The notes: generated by a model from the sequence alone, not told the origin. Positions 1-6,605 are shown, counted from the first letter of the stretch. The stretch is 6,605 nt of DNA from Gemmatimonadota bacterium (GCA_022564535.1 JADFLD010000122.1:1-6605); one strand, 5' to 3'. Numbers and translations are program-made.

Positions 1-677
1 AGGGTGGCGAAGATGAGCACCGCGCTCACCGCTACGTAGCCGATGGCCACGGCCTGATCAGACGGAAGCAGCATCGCCAATGCGGCTTCGATCGGGACAC
101 CGCCAGCCTGGATCGCGCCCTTGATGGGACTGTCGTAGTCTGCGCCGCCGACCCCTGACAGCATCGAGGTCATCGCCGTCGCCGACGTCTGCAGGAAGCC
201 GGTGAAAAGCTCGAGTGGGAGCAGCACCAGGACAGCCAGATAATTGAAGAAGTCGTGAACCGTCGCCACCGCGAAGGCCCGCCTGAACTCCTCCCTGCGG
301 CCGATGTGCGCCAGTGAAGCAATCGTATTCGTGACCGTGGTTCCGATATTCGCGCCCATGATCATGGGAACCGCGTGTTCAATCGGAATGGGGTTCAGCG
401 GTGCCGCGACCAATCCGACGATCATCGCCGTCGTAACCGACGAGCTCTGGACAAGGGTCGTGGCCAGAATGCCGACCATGAGCCCGATGAACGGATTCTC
501 CGTCGCGGCGAAGAACGAGTCGAGCACGCCCTCGCCCAGCGCCCGGAAGCCTGCTCCCAAGCCGTTGACGCCGATCAGGAAGAAGTAAAGGAGGGTGACG
601 ACGACTACGGTCCGCACCAAGGGGTGCGTCGTCCACGAGACCTCGGGGACGGGCTTTGGGCTGTGCGGGAGATTCAT
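1..677 (-). CDS. Na+/phosphate cotransporter family protein (Na_Pi_cotrans, NptA-like), C-terminus outside window
   Basis: An inner-membrane transporter of the Na+/Pi cotransporter family (PF02690 type), which in characterised members moves inorganic phosphate with sodium. The visible 225 residues show the family's first repeat. A hydrophobic helix lies at about residues 23-43, followed by a helix ending in the diagnostic Q77-S-S-S80 motif and then GANIGTT at 108-114. A further hydrophobic stretch at about 154-172 and the start of another at about 208-225 follow. A second QSSS repeat would be expected beyond the left edge, as the family usually exceeds 300 residues. The ATG at 677-675 is the only ATG after an in-frame TAG at 695-693. 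I see no strong Shine-Dalgarno sequence before it. It lies on the same strand as and 213 bp downstream of the DUF885 gene, too far to assume one operon. Substrate is inferred from family only; some homologues act as generic anion exporters or are uncharacterised. Confidence 0.88.
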   Translation of the reverse strand, partial: MNLPHSPKPVPEVSWTTHPLVRTVVVVTLLYFFLIGVNGLGAGFRALGEGVLDSFFAATENPFIGLMVGILATTLVQSSSVTTAMIVGLVAAPLNPIPIEHAVPMIMGANIGTTVTNTIASLAHIGRREEFRRAFAVATVHDFFNYLAVLVLLPLELFTGFLQTSATAMTSMLSGVGGADYDSPIKGAIQAGGVPIEAALAMLLPSDQAVAIGYVAVSAVLIFAT

Positions 678-762
678 CTCGGGCGGTGTGTGCTACTTCC
701 GAAGGCGGATGGCCGATCAGGGACCCACGTAACGCTCATCACTCCAGGAATCTCCGGAAAGG

Positions 763-768
763 TGTCAA
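763..768 (-). promoter_or_regulatory. Isolated TTGACA (-35-like) box upstream of the transporter gene
   Basis: On the minus strand the exact sigma-70 -35 consensus TTGACA is read from 768 to 763, about 86 bases before the transporter ATG at 677. That is a reasonable position for a promoter after the hairpin in the same gap. However, the hexamers 16-19 bases further on match TATAAT at no more than about three positions, so this may be a chance match. Confidence 0.22.
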
Positions 769-811
769 AGAGACCGCGTGGCCGCTACCGTCGGACCCTT
801 CCGATCGAGAA

Positions 812-829
812 GACCAGGCGCTCCTGGTC
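812..829 (-). terminator. Short perfect hairpin, possible weak terminator after the DUF885 gene
   Basis: GACCAGG at 812-818 and CCTGGTC at 823-829 form a perfect 7-bp inverted repeat with a 4-base loop. It begins 61 bases after the DUF885 stop codon in the direction of that gene. On the minus strand the stem is followed by TTCTCG, which is a poor U-tract. It could be a weak or Rho-assisted terminator, an RNA 3'-end stabiliser, or chance. Confidence 0.3.
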
Positions 830-890
830 ATCGAGATGCTTCCATGCGTGCGCGCGGGCCGGTGGGCGTGAGGCGAAGGGATCCCGCACC

Positions 891-2552
891 TCAGCGTCCG
901 ATCGGCCCGTCCAGGATCGCTTCGCGGGTACCGGTCATCTCCCACCGCGTGAGCGCTACCGGGATTACTCCGGAGTCGAAGAAGTCGTCGAAGAAACCGC
1001 CGATGGTGAAGGCATCGCCCGCCTGAAGCGCCCGCTCGGCCATAAGCTCCTCGATCTGGATCTTGCCGGTGAGGTAGCTCGTGCCGTACCCGGGCTGCCG
1101 CAGGTAAAGGTGCTGTTCGTTGCGGACCAGCGCACCCTCGGGAAGCCATCCGCGAGGGGTCCAGGTGATGGCGTGTTCGACCGCCTCCTCCATGGTGTAC
1201 TCGTTTCCGTGGAGGTAGAGGCCGCTCAGGGCCCGGGCCGCGCGCTGGGCGAGCATAATCCAGATGAGCTCCCGAGAGCGGGGCCGTGCGTCGAAGAGTC
1301 CCGCGTGCATCATCATCTCTTCCACCCCGGTCGCGAACCCTTCGGAGCGAGCGTCCCAGATGTTGTAGAGGGACGGCACGCTCCGGATCGGACTCGGGTG
1401 GGGATTCTCACGCATGCGGGCCAACTCGATCCAGTGGTGCATGTGCGTCCGCATGGCCAGTGGATCTCGGTAGGTGACCTCGCTGAAGAAGTTGCGGATC
1501 TCTCCCGGCGCGGCTGGTGTGAAGGCCCCGTTCACTGCACGCAACGCAGGTTCCATCCACGGCTGAATCTCGTGAATCTCCTCCACGTCGAGGAATCGGA
1601 GGTAGTCGGTGACCGCCTCGTCGAGGCGCCGATCGTACTCCTCCGGGCTGGAGATGCGCTCCAGCTCAGGAAGGTGCCGGTTCCTGTTCTCTTCGAGCCG
1701 GAGCGATGCGTGGGCCCGGGCCAGTTCTCGGCGCATTAGGGAGACCTGTTCTTCCCAAGTGTACGGTACCAGATGGACGTTCTGCGCGTACCACGTGTAG
1801 TTGTCCTTCCCCACACCCGAAGGACCGGTCTTGGAGTCGGCCTCAGACTCCAGCCAGTCATGGAACGCATCGCTCGCCGTACGCGCAGAGACGATGGCGT
1901 CGTCCAGCTCTGCGCTCGTGCCGCGAACCCGCTCCCCCAACGCGACCAAGTCGGCGCTCTGGCCGCGGAACGATCGCAGGCCGGCCATCCACAGGTCGCG
2001 GGCGTTGCTTTCGGTGAGGTTGGCGCGTGCCTGCTCGAGTAGCATCGGGATCGCTCCGATACGCTGCGCGAGATCCGGGGCGTCTTGGCTCGAGAGCGGG
2101 TATTCGTACGTCCACAGATCGATCCACCCGTGGATCACAGAGCCCTCATGCGCGGGCACGTCGCTCTCGGCGGCGTAGATCACGACGTAGAAGGCAGGGT
2201 CTCGCGCCCAGGGGCGCCGCACACGGTGATCGAAGTCGAGACCGTTCATCTCGGCCCGCACCATGTGCCAGTCGATCTGCTCGGCGACGGGCCAGCGCTC
2301 CGGGCTCAGCGCACGTAGGCGGGCCTGCCAGCCCGCGAGGGCATCGGACTGCCGGGCCATGGCGCCGGCTGTGTAGTCGGGGACGCCGTCGGCGTAGTCA
2401 GGCGCCTCGAACGCGCGCCACTCGCCGAAGAGGCTCACGAGGTCGTCGTAATTGCCGGGGGGAGTGGCCGTCTGCAGCGGGTTGCACGCTCCGACCGTCG
2501 CAAGCAGAACCGTGAGGGCATGGGTCGGCAGGCGGCCGCTTCGGTTCGACAT
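891..2552 (-). CDS. DUF885-family lipoprotein (metallopeptidase-like fold, canonical HExxPGHH motif not seen)
   Basis: A 553-residue exported lipoprotein. I place the start at 2552, 30 codons inside the longest frame (2642). This ATG has GGAG seven bases upstream (2563-2560) and opens a signal peptide with lipobox VGAC, giving lipidated Cys23 followed by Asn. The C-terminal half resembles DUF885 (PF05960). E404-G-F-A-T-G-V-E-E matches the family's EGWAxYxE block. It is followed by an arginine-containing helix, a 'YTMEEAVEHAITWTPRG' segment, the 'PGYGTSYLTGKIQIEEL' block and a terminal 'FFDSGVIPVALTRWEM' like the family's FHdxxLxxGxxPL ending. Where canonical members carry HExxPGHH, I read A-M-R-T-H-M-H372-H373, keeping only the HH. 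The family's function is poorly defined; a peptidase-like role is suggested by the motif in other members but is doubtful here. It is transcribed divergently from padR. Confidence 0.75.
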   Translation of the reverse strand: MSNRSGRLPTHALTVLLATVGACNPLQTATPPGNYDDLVSLFGEWRAFEAPDYADGVPDYTAGAMARQSDALAGWQARLRALSPERWPVAEQIDWHMVRAEMNGLDFDHRVRRPWARDPAFYVVIYAAESDVPAHEGSVIHGWIDLWTYEYPLSSQDAPDLAQRIGAIPMLLEQARANLTESNARDLWMAGLRSFRGQSADLVALGERVRGTSAELDDAIVSARTASDAFHDWLESEADSKTGPSGVGKDNYTWYAQNVHLVPYTWEEQVSLMRRELARAHASLRLEENRNRHLPELERISSPEEYDRRLDEAVTDYLRFLDVEEIHEIQPWMEPALRAVNGAFTPAAPGEIRNFFSEVTYRDPLAMRTHMHHWIELARMRENPHPSPIRSVPSLYNIWDARSEGFATGVEEMMMHAGLFDARPRSRELIWIMLAQRAARALSGLYLHGNEYTMEEAVEHAITWTPRGWLPEGALVRNEQHLYLRQPGYGTSYLTGKIQIEELMAERALQAGDAFTIGGFFDDFFDSGVIPVALTRWEMTGTREAILDGPIGR

Positions 2553-2559
2553 GAGCGTG

Positions 2560-2563
2560 CTCC
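2560..2563 (-). promoter_or_regulatory. Shine-Dalgarno site that fixes the DUF885 start
   Basis: GGAG is read on the minus strand from 2563 to 2560, with a seven-base spacer to the ATG at 2552-2550. It supports the internal start, which is also the one that gives a proper lipoprotein signal peptide. The upstream ATG at 2642 would add 30 charged, proline-rich residues before the signal. Confidence 0.65.
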
Positions 2564-2777
2564 GGTAGGGCAGTTCGATTTCGGGCCTTTCGGTAGAAGC
2601 CCTGGGCACCGGACGGTAGGTCACCGCGTCGGGGCGCGGCAAGGGCGGCGTTTCCTCTCGACGATGGTCGGAAACCGACCCGGCTTCGCAACAGGTGTCT
2701 TCCCACGACTCTCGGCACGGCCCTCCTTCGAGTGACGGCGTGCGGACCCCTTCCCCGGCGATTCAATTCCCCTTACT

Positions 2778-2792
2778 GTCTATTTAATAGAC
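2778..2792. promoter_or_regulatory. Candidate PadR operator: perfect inverted repeat GTCTAT-TTA-ATAGAC
   Basis: GTCTAT (2778-2783) and ATAGAC (2787-2792) are exact reverse complements around a 3-base centre, 59 bases before the padR start. The right arm's TAGAC core recurs at 2806-2810, 18 bases further on. PadR repressors are dimers that commonly autoregulate by binding dyad sites at their own promoter. The size and place of this repeat fit that role, but binding is inferred. The divergent DUF885 promoter could also be affected. Confidence 0.45.
2783..2788 (+). promoter_or_regulatory. Possible -10 box (TTTAAT) for the padR-permease transcript
   Basis: TTTAAT differs from TATAAT at one position, lies in the AT-rich island and overlaps the inverted repeat, a typical layout for a repressed promoter. 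It would give a leader of roughly 55 bases. No convincing -35 box lies at the right distance upstream. The better -35-like hexamer, TTGAAA at 2799-2804, has only a poor -10 after it, so the true promoter is undecided. Confidence 0.25.
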
Positions 2793-2814
2793 TCGTTCTT
2801 GAAACTAGACACGA

Positions 2815-2822
2815 TACATGTA
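2815..2822. repeat. 8-bp palindrome TACATGTA
   Basis: A perfect palindrome 28 bases before the padR start. ATGT/ACAT half-sites are known from operators of several PadR proteins, although usually with a spacer between arms. It may be a second, weaker regulator site or chance. Confidence 0.3.
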
Positions 2823-2841
2823 GGCCGTCCCCCGATCAGTT

Positions 2842-2846
2842 GGAGG
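2842..2846 (+). promoter_or_regulatory. Shine-Dalgarno site of padR
   Basis: GGAGG with a short four-base spacer before the GTG at 2851. It supports the GTG as the initiation codon; no ATG start is available nearby in this frame. Confidence 0.7.
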
Positions 2847-2850
2847 TTCC

Positions 2851-3186
2851 GTGGCACCTAGATCCGGACTGGGTGAGTTCGAGCAACTCGTGCTGCTCGC
2901 GGTACTGGCGAGAAGCAACGCTTGTTCCGCCATCGACATCTCCGCCGAGCTCGAAGAGCGAGCAGGACGGTCGGTGTCTCGGGGCGCCCTCTACGCGACT
3001 ATGGAGCGCCTGAAGCAGAAGGGGCTTCTGGACTGGCGAATCGCCGAAGGCGACATCGCCCGCTCGGGACACCCCCGTCGGCACTTCAGCATTACGGACG
3101 GCGGGATCGAGATCCTTCGCGAGGCCCGCGCCACGCTGAACTCGTTTTGGGACGCCGCCGACGCATTCCTGGTCGAGAACGGATGA
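2851..3186 (+). CDS. PadR-family transcriptional regulator
   Basis: A 111-residue cytoplasmic DNA-binding protein starting at GTG behind GGAGG. The N-terminal LGEFEQLVLLAVL (residues 7-19) is the hallmark opening of PadR winged-helix proteins. SRGALYATMERLKQKGLL (43-60) is the recognition-helix region. The GHPRRHFSITDGGIEIL segment (73-89) is the wing and following helix, and the rest is a short C-terminal dimerisation helix. Length is normal for the small PadR subfamily. The position where most relatives carry an 'AYG' motif reads ACSAIDI (24-30), a minor deviation. The stop overlaps the next ATG (ATGA, 3183-3186), so it is co-translated with the permease. By analogy with related pairs it probably represses its own operon through a dyad in the upstream region; the inducing signal is unknown. 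Confidence 0.9.
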   Translation: MAPRSGLGEFEQLVLLAVLARSNACSAIDISAELEERAGRSVSRGALYATMERLKQKGLLDWRIAEGDIARSGHPRRHFSITDGGIEILREARATLNSFWDAADAFLVENG

Positions 3187-5801
3187 AGACCCCGCGCCCC
3201 GGGCGATGGCTCCTCACGCTCACGATGTCGAAGACCGACTCGGTCGCGAGAAGCATCGTGGGCGACCTCGAGGAGGAGTACACGCTCCGTAGGGATCGGG
3301 ACGGGCCGGTTCACGCCTGGATCTGGTTCAATCGTCAAGCCGCGGGTGTGGCTTGGCACGAGATCCATGCCGATGCACGAAATGGGGGAAGCATCATGGG
3401 AGGGGGAATGATTCAGGATCTCAGGTTCGCGGTGCGGGCGCTGCGCGCGCATCCGGCCGTGAATGCGATGGTCGTGGGGATCGTAGCCGTCGGCGTCGCC
3501 GGTACTGCGCTCGCGTTCAGCCTCGTCGATCAGGCGCTGCTCCAGAGCCTCCCGTTTCGATCGCCGCAGGAACTCTACGAGTTTCGGCATCTGAGTCCGG
3601 AAGCCGGGGCCGACTTGGGGCAGGTGTCGCCGATGGACGTGGCAGACCTCCGCCACGGCCTAGGGTGGGAGAACACCCTCACGTCCTACGCGTTCGACCC
3701 CAGCTCCAGTGTCATGACCCTCACCGGCGAGGGACTGCCCGAGCCGGTTCAGCACGCGCTTGTCGACGGAGCATTCTTCGATGTGCTCGGGGTCGCAGCC
3801 GCCGCCGGACGGACGCTGCACAGAGCCGACAACGTGCCTGGACGCGACCGCGTCGTGGTGCTCAGCCACGACTTCTGGACCCAGCGTTTCGGCGCTGATC
3901 CACGGATGGTCGGAAGGACGCTCCGTCTCGATGGGGCCGTATTCGAAGTGGTGGGCATACTGCCGCCGGGCTTCGCGTTTCCTTCACAGCAGGTGCGCGT
4001 CTGGCTCCCGGTATCCCTCCTCACGGAAGATCAAGTTCCCAATCGCCGTGACGTTCGTTACCGTCGGGCGCTTCTGCGCGTCCCGGCGCCCTCAGACGCC
4101 GGCGAGGCCCGCATCGCCGCCGAGGGGGTCTTCGCCCGCCTCGCCGATGCCTACCCCGAAACGAACGAAGGATGGACACGGGCCGAGCTGATTCCACTGC
4201 GCGACGCCGTGATGGCGGGCTACCGCACCGGCATCCTCTTCCTCATGGGCGTCACGGCTCTGCTGCTGCTCGTCGTCGCTACGAGCGTCGGGGGTCTCCT
4301 CACGGCGAGGACGGCGGGTAGGCGACGCGAACTCGCGATCCGACTTTCCGTTGGAGCGGATCGGAAACGTCTGGCTCGCCAGCTGCTTGGAGAGAGCGTC
4401 ATCCTCGGCACCATGGGAGGACTTGTGGGGCTCGGCGCTGCGTGGACGATCTCCGGTGTCGCTTCGAGGTTTACTTCCGAAGCACTCGGTTTCGCCGCGA
4501 ACGTTCAGCCCGATCTCCGGGTCGCCTCGTTCACGGCGTTGATCTCGTTGGTCACCGGCCTCGCCTTCGGGATCATCCCTTCTTGGAGTGTCCTCCGGGC
4601 GCCCCCCCACGTCTTCCTGGGCGGAGCACGGGGCGGCCGACAGGGCGTGAGCCGCGGACTCAAGGCGTTGGTGCTGGGCGAAACAGCCCTCGCTGCGATT
4701 CTCCTCGCCGGAACGGGGCTCATGGTTCGCAGCTTCCAGTCTCTCGTCGAAACAGATCCGGGATTCGATACGGAAGACGTGTGGAGTTTGCGTTTCCAGA
4801 TCAATATGCCGGGCGGCGCCGACCAGCTCATCGTGGATCGACAGCGACTCGTCGATATCGCTTCCGCTGTCCCTGGAGTCGTGTCCGTGGGCGGAAGCAA
4901 GACCCCTCTTCTCGAAGGCGGGGGTGAGGCCTATCTCTTCACCACGATCGACCCCGCCGGAGGCGAGATCGAAGTGAGGCCCGAATCGGGCACATACTTG
5001 GTCCTGCCCGGGTTCTTCGAAACGTTGGGAACCCGATTCGTCGCGGGCCGCGCGTTCACCCATGACGACTCACGGCAGAGCGTCGTGGTCAATTCGACGC
5101 TGGCGGAGTCCCTCTGGCCTGGTGAGAATGCAACGGACCGACATCTCAAGTTGGGCTCGTTGGTTCTCCCCGTTCTGGGCGTCATCGAACCCCTCCACGA
5201 CGACGGGCTCGCGGCGGGCACGCAGACCGCGATCTACGTCAATGCGGTCAACTTCCCCCGGACCTCATTCTTCATGTTCGTTCGGACGGTGCCCGGCGCC
5301 TCGGACGTGATTCCCGCGGTAAGGCAGGCGATATGGAGGGAATATCCAGACCAGGCGATCCTCGAAACGACACGGGTCGGTGACATCCTCGATGGGGCAA
5401 TCGCTCGCCCCCGATGGCTCGCGCGCGTGATCGGCGGTTTCGGACTTCTGGCCCTCCTGCTGGCTGCGCTCGGCGTTTATGGAGTCGTGGCCCAAGGCGT
5501 CCAGACCCGGCGAGGTGACATCGCGGTACGCATCGCCCTCGGGGCGCGTCCGGAGTGGGTGCTCCGAGAGCAACTTAGTAGCGGGATGTGGATCATCGCG
5601 ATCGGTACCGTGGTCGGTCTCTCGACAGCGCTCGGATTGGCGCGAATGATCTCGTCTCTTCTCTTCGGCATCGAAGCCTACGACGTGGTGGCCTTCGGGT
5701 CGGCGGGGGTTGCGGTCCTCCTCGTCGGGTTCGTCGCCACCCTTATTCCGGCGCTCCGGGCGACGAGGATCGATCCGGTGCACATTATTCGGGAGGAGTA
5801 G
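3183..5801 (+). CDS. ADOP-type ABC transporter permease (permease prefix domain, two MacB-PCD/FtsX units)
   Basis: An 872-residue inner-membrane protein. Residues 1-65 are a soluble prefix with the signature GDLEEEY (27-33), the prefix type seen in permeases linked to PadR. DLRFAVRALRAHP (79-91) then leads into TM1 (about 95-118). A periplasmic MacB-like domain follows, with GAFFDVLGV at 196 onward. TMs at about 348-371, 403-426 and 448-468 form the first FtsX unit. The unit then repeats: TM5 (about 495-516), a second periplasmic domain with GFFETLG at 610 onward, and TMs at about 749-773, 802-825 and 836-858. RRGDIAVRIALGA and the terminal ATRIDPVHIIREE are typical FtsX endings. Family members resemble MacB/LolCE-type machines that work on the periplasmic face rather than moving solutes through a pore. 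No ATPase is encoded nearby. Substrate unknown. The start is the ATG overlapping the padR stop; its own ribosome site is weak, consistent with translational coupling. Confidence 0.9.
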   Translation: MKTPRPGRWLLTLTMSKTDSVARSIVGDLEEEYTLRRDRDGPVHAWIWFNRQAAGVAWHEIHADARNGGSIMGGGMIQDLRFAVRALRAHPAVNAMVVGIVAVGVAGTALAFSLVDQALLQSLPFRSPQELYEFRHLSPEAGADLGQVSPMDVADLRHGLGWENTLTSYAFDPSSSVMTLTGEGLPEPVQHALVDGAFFDVLGVAAAAGRTLHRADNVPGRDRVVVLSHDFWTQRFGADPRMVGRTLRLDGAVFEVVGILPPGFAFPSQQVRVWLPVSLLTEDQVPNRRDVRYRRALLRVPAPSDAGEARIAAEGVFARLADAYPETNEGWTRAELIPLRDAVMAGYRTGILFLMGVTALLLLVVATSVGGLLTARTAGRRRELAIRLSVGADRKRLARQLLGESVILGTMGGLVGLGAAWTISGVASRFTSEALGFAANVQPDLRVASFTALISLVTGLAFGIIPSWSVLRAPPHVFLGGARGGRQGVSRGLKALVLGETALAAILLAGTGLMVRSFQSLVETDPGFDTEDVWSLRFQINMPGGADQLIVDRQRLVDIASAVPGVVSVGGSKTPLLEGGGEAYLFTTIDPAGGEIEVRPESGTYLVLPGFFETLGTRFVAGRAFTHDDSRQSVVVNSTLAESLWPGENATDRHLKLGSLVLPVLGVIEPLHDDGLAAGTQTAIYVNAVNFPRTSFFMFVRTVPGASDVIPAVRQAIWREYPDQAILETTRVGDILDGAIARPRWLARVIGGFGLLALLLAALGVYGVVAQGVQTRRGDIAVRIALGARPEWVLREQLSSGMWIIAIGTVVGLSTALGLARMISSLLFGIEAYDVVAFGSAGVAVLLVGFVATLIPALRATRIDPVHIIREE

Positions 5802-5976
5802 AAGAGGAGCTCGCTCAGACGTCCGCAGCTAGCCCGCGAAGCTCGAAGAGCCCCGCAGCAAGCGACAGTCAGCAACAACGCCGCAGGTGACGGCTGGATC
5901 GCTCCGATACCATGAGCACGCGCTCTGACCAGCCCTTAGCGAGAAGCTGCTCATTCACCCGCCCCGGGACTCACCC
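5802..5976. other. Gap between convergent genes
   Basis: This 175-bp stretch lies between the 3' ends of the permease and malic enzyme genes, where a bidirectional terminator would be expected. I found only 4-bp stems, such as GAGC/GCTC at 5914-5925, and no T-run after them. No intrinsic terminator or gene can be supported. Confidence 0.5.
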
Positions 5977-6605
5977 TCAATTTTCGTACGAAGGATCGTA
6001 CATCTGAGCCAGGATGTACCCGCGCAGGTCGTCCGGACGCTGCAGGCTGGCGAGCCCCTCTGCATAAGCTTGCTCGGCGACGGCGAGGGCGATCTCGGCG
6101 GACACCGCACGGATCTCCGACAGAGGAGGATATATCGTGCCCTCGTCCAGTCGCGCCTGGGTCACCTGAGCCGCCAGCGTTTGCGCGGCCACCAGGAACA
6201 TCGGCTCCGACATCCGAGTCGCGCGGCAGGCGACGGCACCGAGCCCGATGCCCGGGAAGATGTACGCGTTGTTCCCCTGGCCCGGCTGGTAGCGTCGGCC
6301 TCCGAAGTCGACCGCCGCGAACGGGCTCCCGCTCGCGAAAATTACGCGACCATCCGACCACGCATACGCCTGCTCTGCCGTGCACTCCGCGCGCGACGTC
6401 GGGTTCGAGAGCGCGAAGACCGTCGGTCGGTCGTTGATCTCGGCCATCGTCTCGATGACTTCGCGCGTGAACGTACCGGGCGCGCCGGTCGCGCCGATGA
6501 GGACGTGCGGCCTGATGCTGTGCAACGCATCGACGAAGCCCATTTCTGCGCCTTCCCGGGCGTAGGGGCGGTTGTGTTCCTCGAGATCGGCGCGCGATGA
6601 CACCA
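5977..6605 (-). CDS. NAD(P)-dependent malic enzyme, C-terminal part (start outside window)
   Basis: The C-terminal 209 codons of a malic enzyme, which oxidatively decarboxylates malate to pyruvate and CO2 while reducing NAD(P)+. The first complete codon is a GTG at 6603, but it is internal: the segment VSSRADLEEHNRPYARE matches the family's conserved mid-protein region after the nucleotide-binding strand. Numbering visible residues from there, SNPTSRAECTAEQA (66-79), FASGSPF (89-95) and PGQGNNAYIFPGIGLG (107-122) are the classic C-terminal malic-domain blocks. They include the conserved Asn residues near malate. The ending, PDDLRGYILAQMYDPSYEN, is normal for the long (about 550-residue) type without a phosphotransacetylase fusion. 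Cofactor preference cannot be told because the main nucleotide-binding motif lies outside the window. The gene faces the permease gene and is presumably independent of it. Confidence 0.93.
   Translation of the reverse strand, partial: VSSRADLEEHNRPYAREGAEMGFVDALHSIRPHVLIGATGAPGTFTREVIETMAEINDRPTVFALSNPTSRAECTAEQAYAWSDGRVIFASGSPFAAVDFGGRRYQPGQGNNAYIFPGIGLGAVACRATRMSEPMFLVAAQTLAAQVTQARLDEGTIYPPLSEIRAVSAEIALAVAEQAYAEGLASLQRPDDLRGYILAQMYDPSYEN

Larger units (their letters stand above)
678..890. other. Intergenic gap between the two minus-strand genes
   Basis: This 213-bp stretch has no reading frame I can support; the frames crossing it are out-of-phase extensions of the flanking genes. It holds a perfect short hairpin at 812-829 and, read on the minus strand, an exact TTGACA at 768-763. 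No good -10 box sits 16-18 bases after that TTGACA, so promoter assignment for the transporter gene is weak. Confidence 0.6.
2553..2850. other. Divergent intergenic control region between the DUF885 and padR genes
   Basis: This 298-bp region separates two genes read outward from it. I see no supportable gene in it. The half next to the DUF885 gene (about 2553-2760) is GC-rich and featureless apart from the ribosome site. The half next to padR (about 2761-2822) is distinctly AT-rich against the surrounding DNA. It contains an inverted repeat (2778-2792), a TTGAAA (2799-2804) and a palindrome (2815-2822), so promoters and operator most likely lie there. Confidence 0.6.

Noticed and set aside
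375..1739. A 454-codon open frame on the plus strand across the transporter and DUF885 genes
   Set aside because: It is antisense to two recognisable genes and crosses their intergenic gap. Its translation is Arg/Gly/Pro-rich without any recognisable domain, as expected when high-GC genes are read on the opposite strand.
2553..2642. Upstream ATG at 2642 as the DUF885 start
   Set aside because: It adds 30 charged, proline-rich residues ahead of a good lipoprotein signal peptide, while the internal ATG at 2552 has a well-spaced GGAG.
2922..3182. N-terminal extension of the permease frame back to 2922
   Set aside because: These 87 codons lie within padR in another frame and translate to an arginine-rich sequence. 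The prefix domain begins naturally at the ATG at 3183.
4092..5063. A 323-codon open frame on the minus strand inside the permease gene
   Set aside because: The sense strand encodes clear FtsX-type membrane segments through the whole stretch. The antisense product is highly charged, low in complexity and unlike any family I know.
5914..5925. GAGC/GCTC stem between the convergent genes as a terminator
   Set aside because: Only four base pairs and no T-run on either strand; too weak to call.
6601..6605. GTG at 6603 as a true start of the malic enzyme
   Set aside because: The protein fragment begins in the middle of the conserved malic enzyme NAD-binding domain and the frame stays open to the window edge, so the gene is cut by the edge rather than short.

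Overview
The window is high-GC bacterial DNA with five protein genes, two of them cut by the window edges. I see no rRNA, tRNA, CRISPR array, insertion sequence or phage gene. The strongest taxonomic hint is a small PadR-type regulator overlapping a duplicated FtsX/MacB-type permease that carries an N-terminal 'permease prefix' region. This ADOP (Acidobacterial duplicated orphan permease) arrangement is abundant in Acidobacteriota and Gemmatimonadota. Together with the high GC content it points to one of those phyla or a relative, but the assignment is inferred from gene content, not from a marker gene.

Layout, left to right. (1) 1-677, minus: N-terminal 225 residues of a Na+/phosphate cotransporter-type membrane protein, running off the left edge. 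(2) 678-890: a 213-bp gap with a small perfect hairpin and an isolated TTGACA box, no gene. (3) 891-2552, minus: a lipoprotein of the DUF885 family, with a clear Shine-Dalgarno sequence and lipobox that move the start inside the longest possible reading frame. (4) 2553-2850: a divergent control region containing an AT-rich island, a perfect 6-3-6 inverted repeat and an 8-bp palindrome. (5) 2851-3186, plus: PadR-family repressor. (6) 3183-5801, plus: ADOP-type permease, coupled to padR by an ATGA overlap. (7) 5802-5976: short gap between convergent genes. (8) 5977-6605, minus: C-terminal 209 codons of a malic enzyme, running off the right edge.

The only clear functional unit is the padR-permease pair: one transcript, translationally coupled, probably autoregulated through the inverted repeat upstream. 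The permease has no ATPase in the window, as is usual for this family. The other three genes look like ordinary chromosomal neighbours: ion/phosphate transport, an envelope-anchored protein of uncertain function, and central carbon metabolism. I found no convincing new multi-gene system. The points most worth a second look are the candidate PadR operator and the apparent loss of the canonical HExxPGHH motif in the DUF885 lipoprotein.
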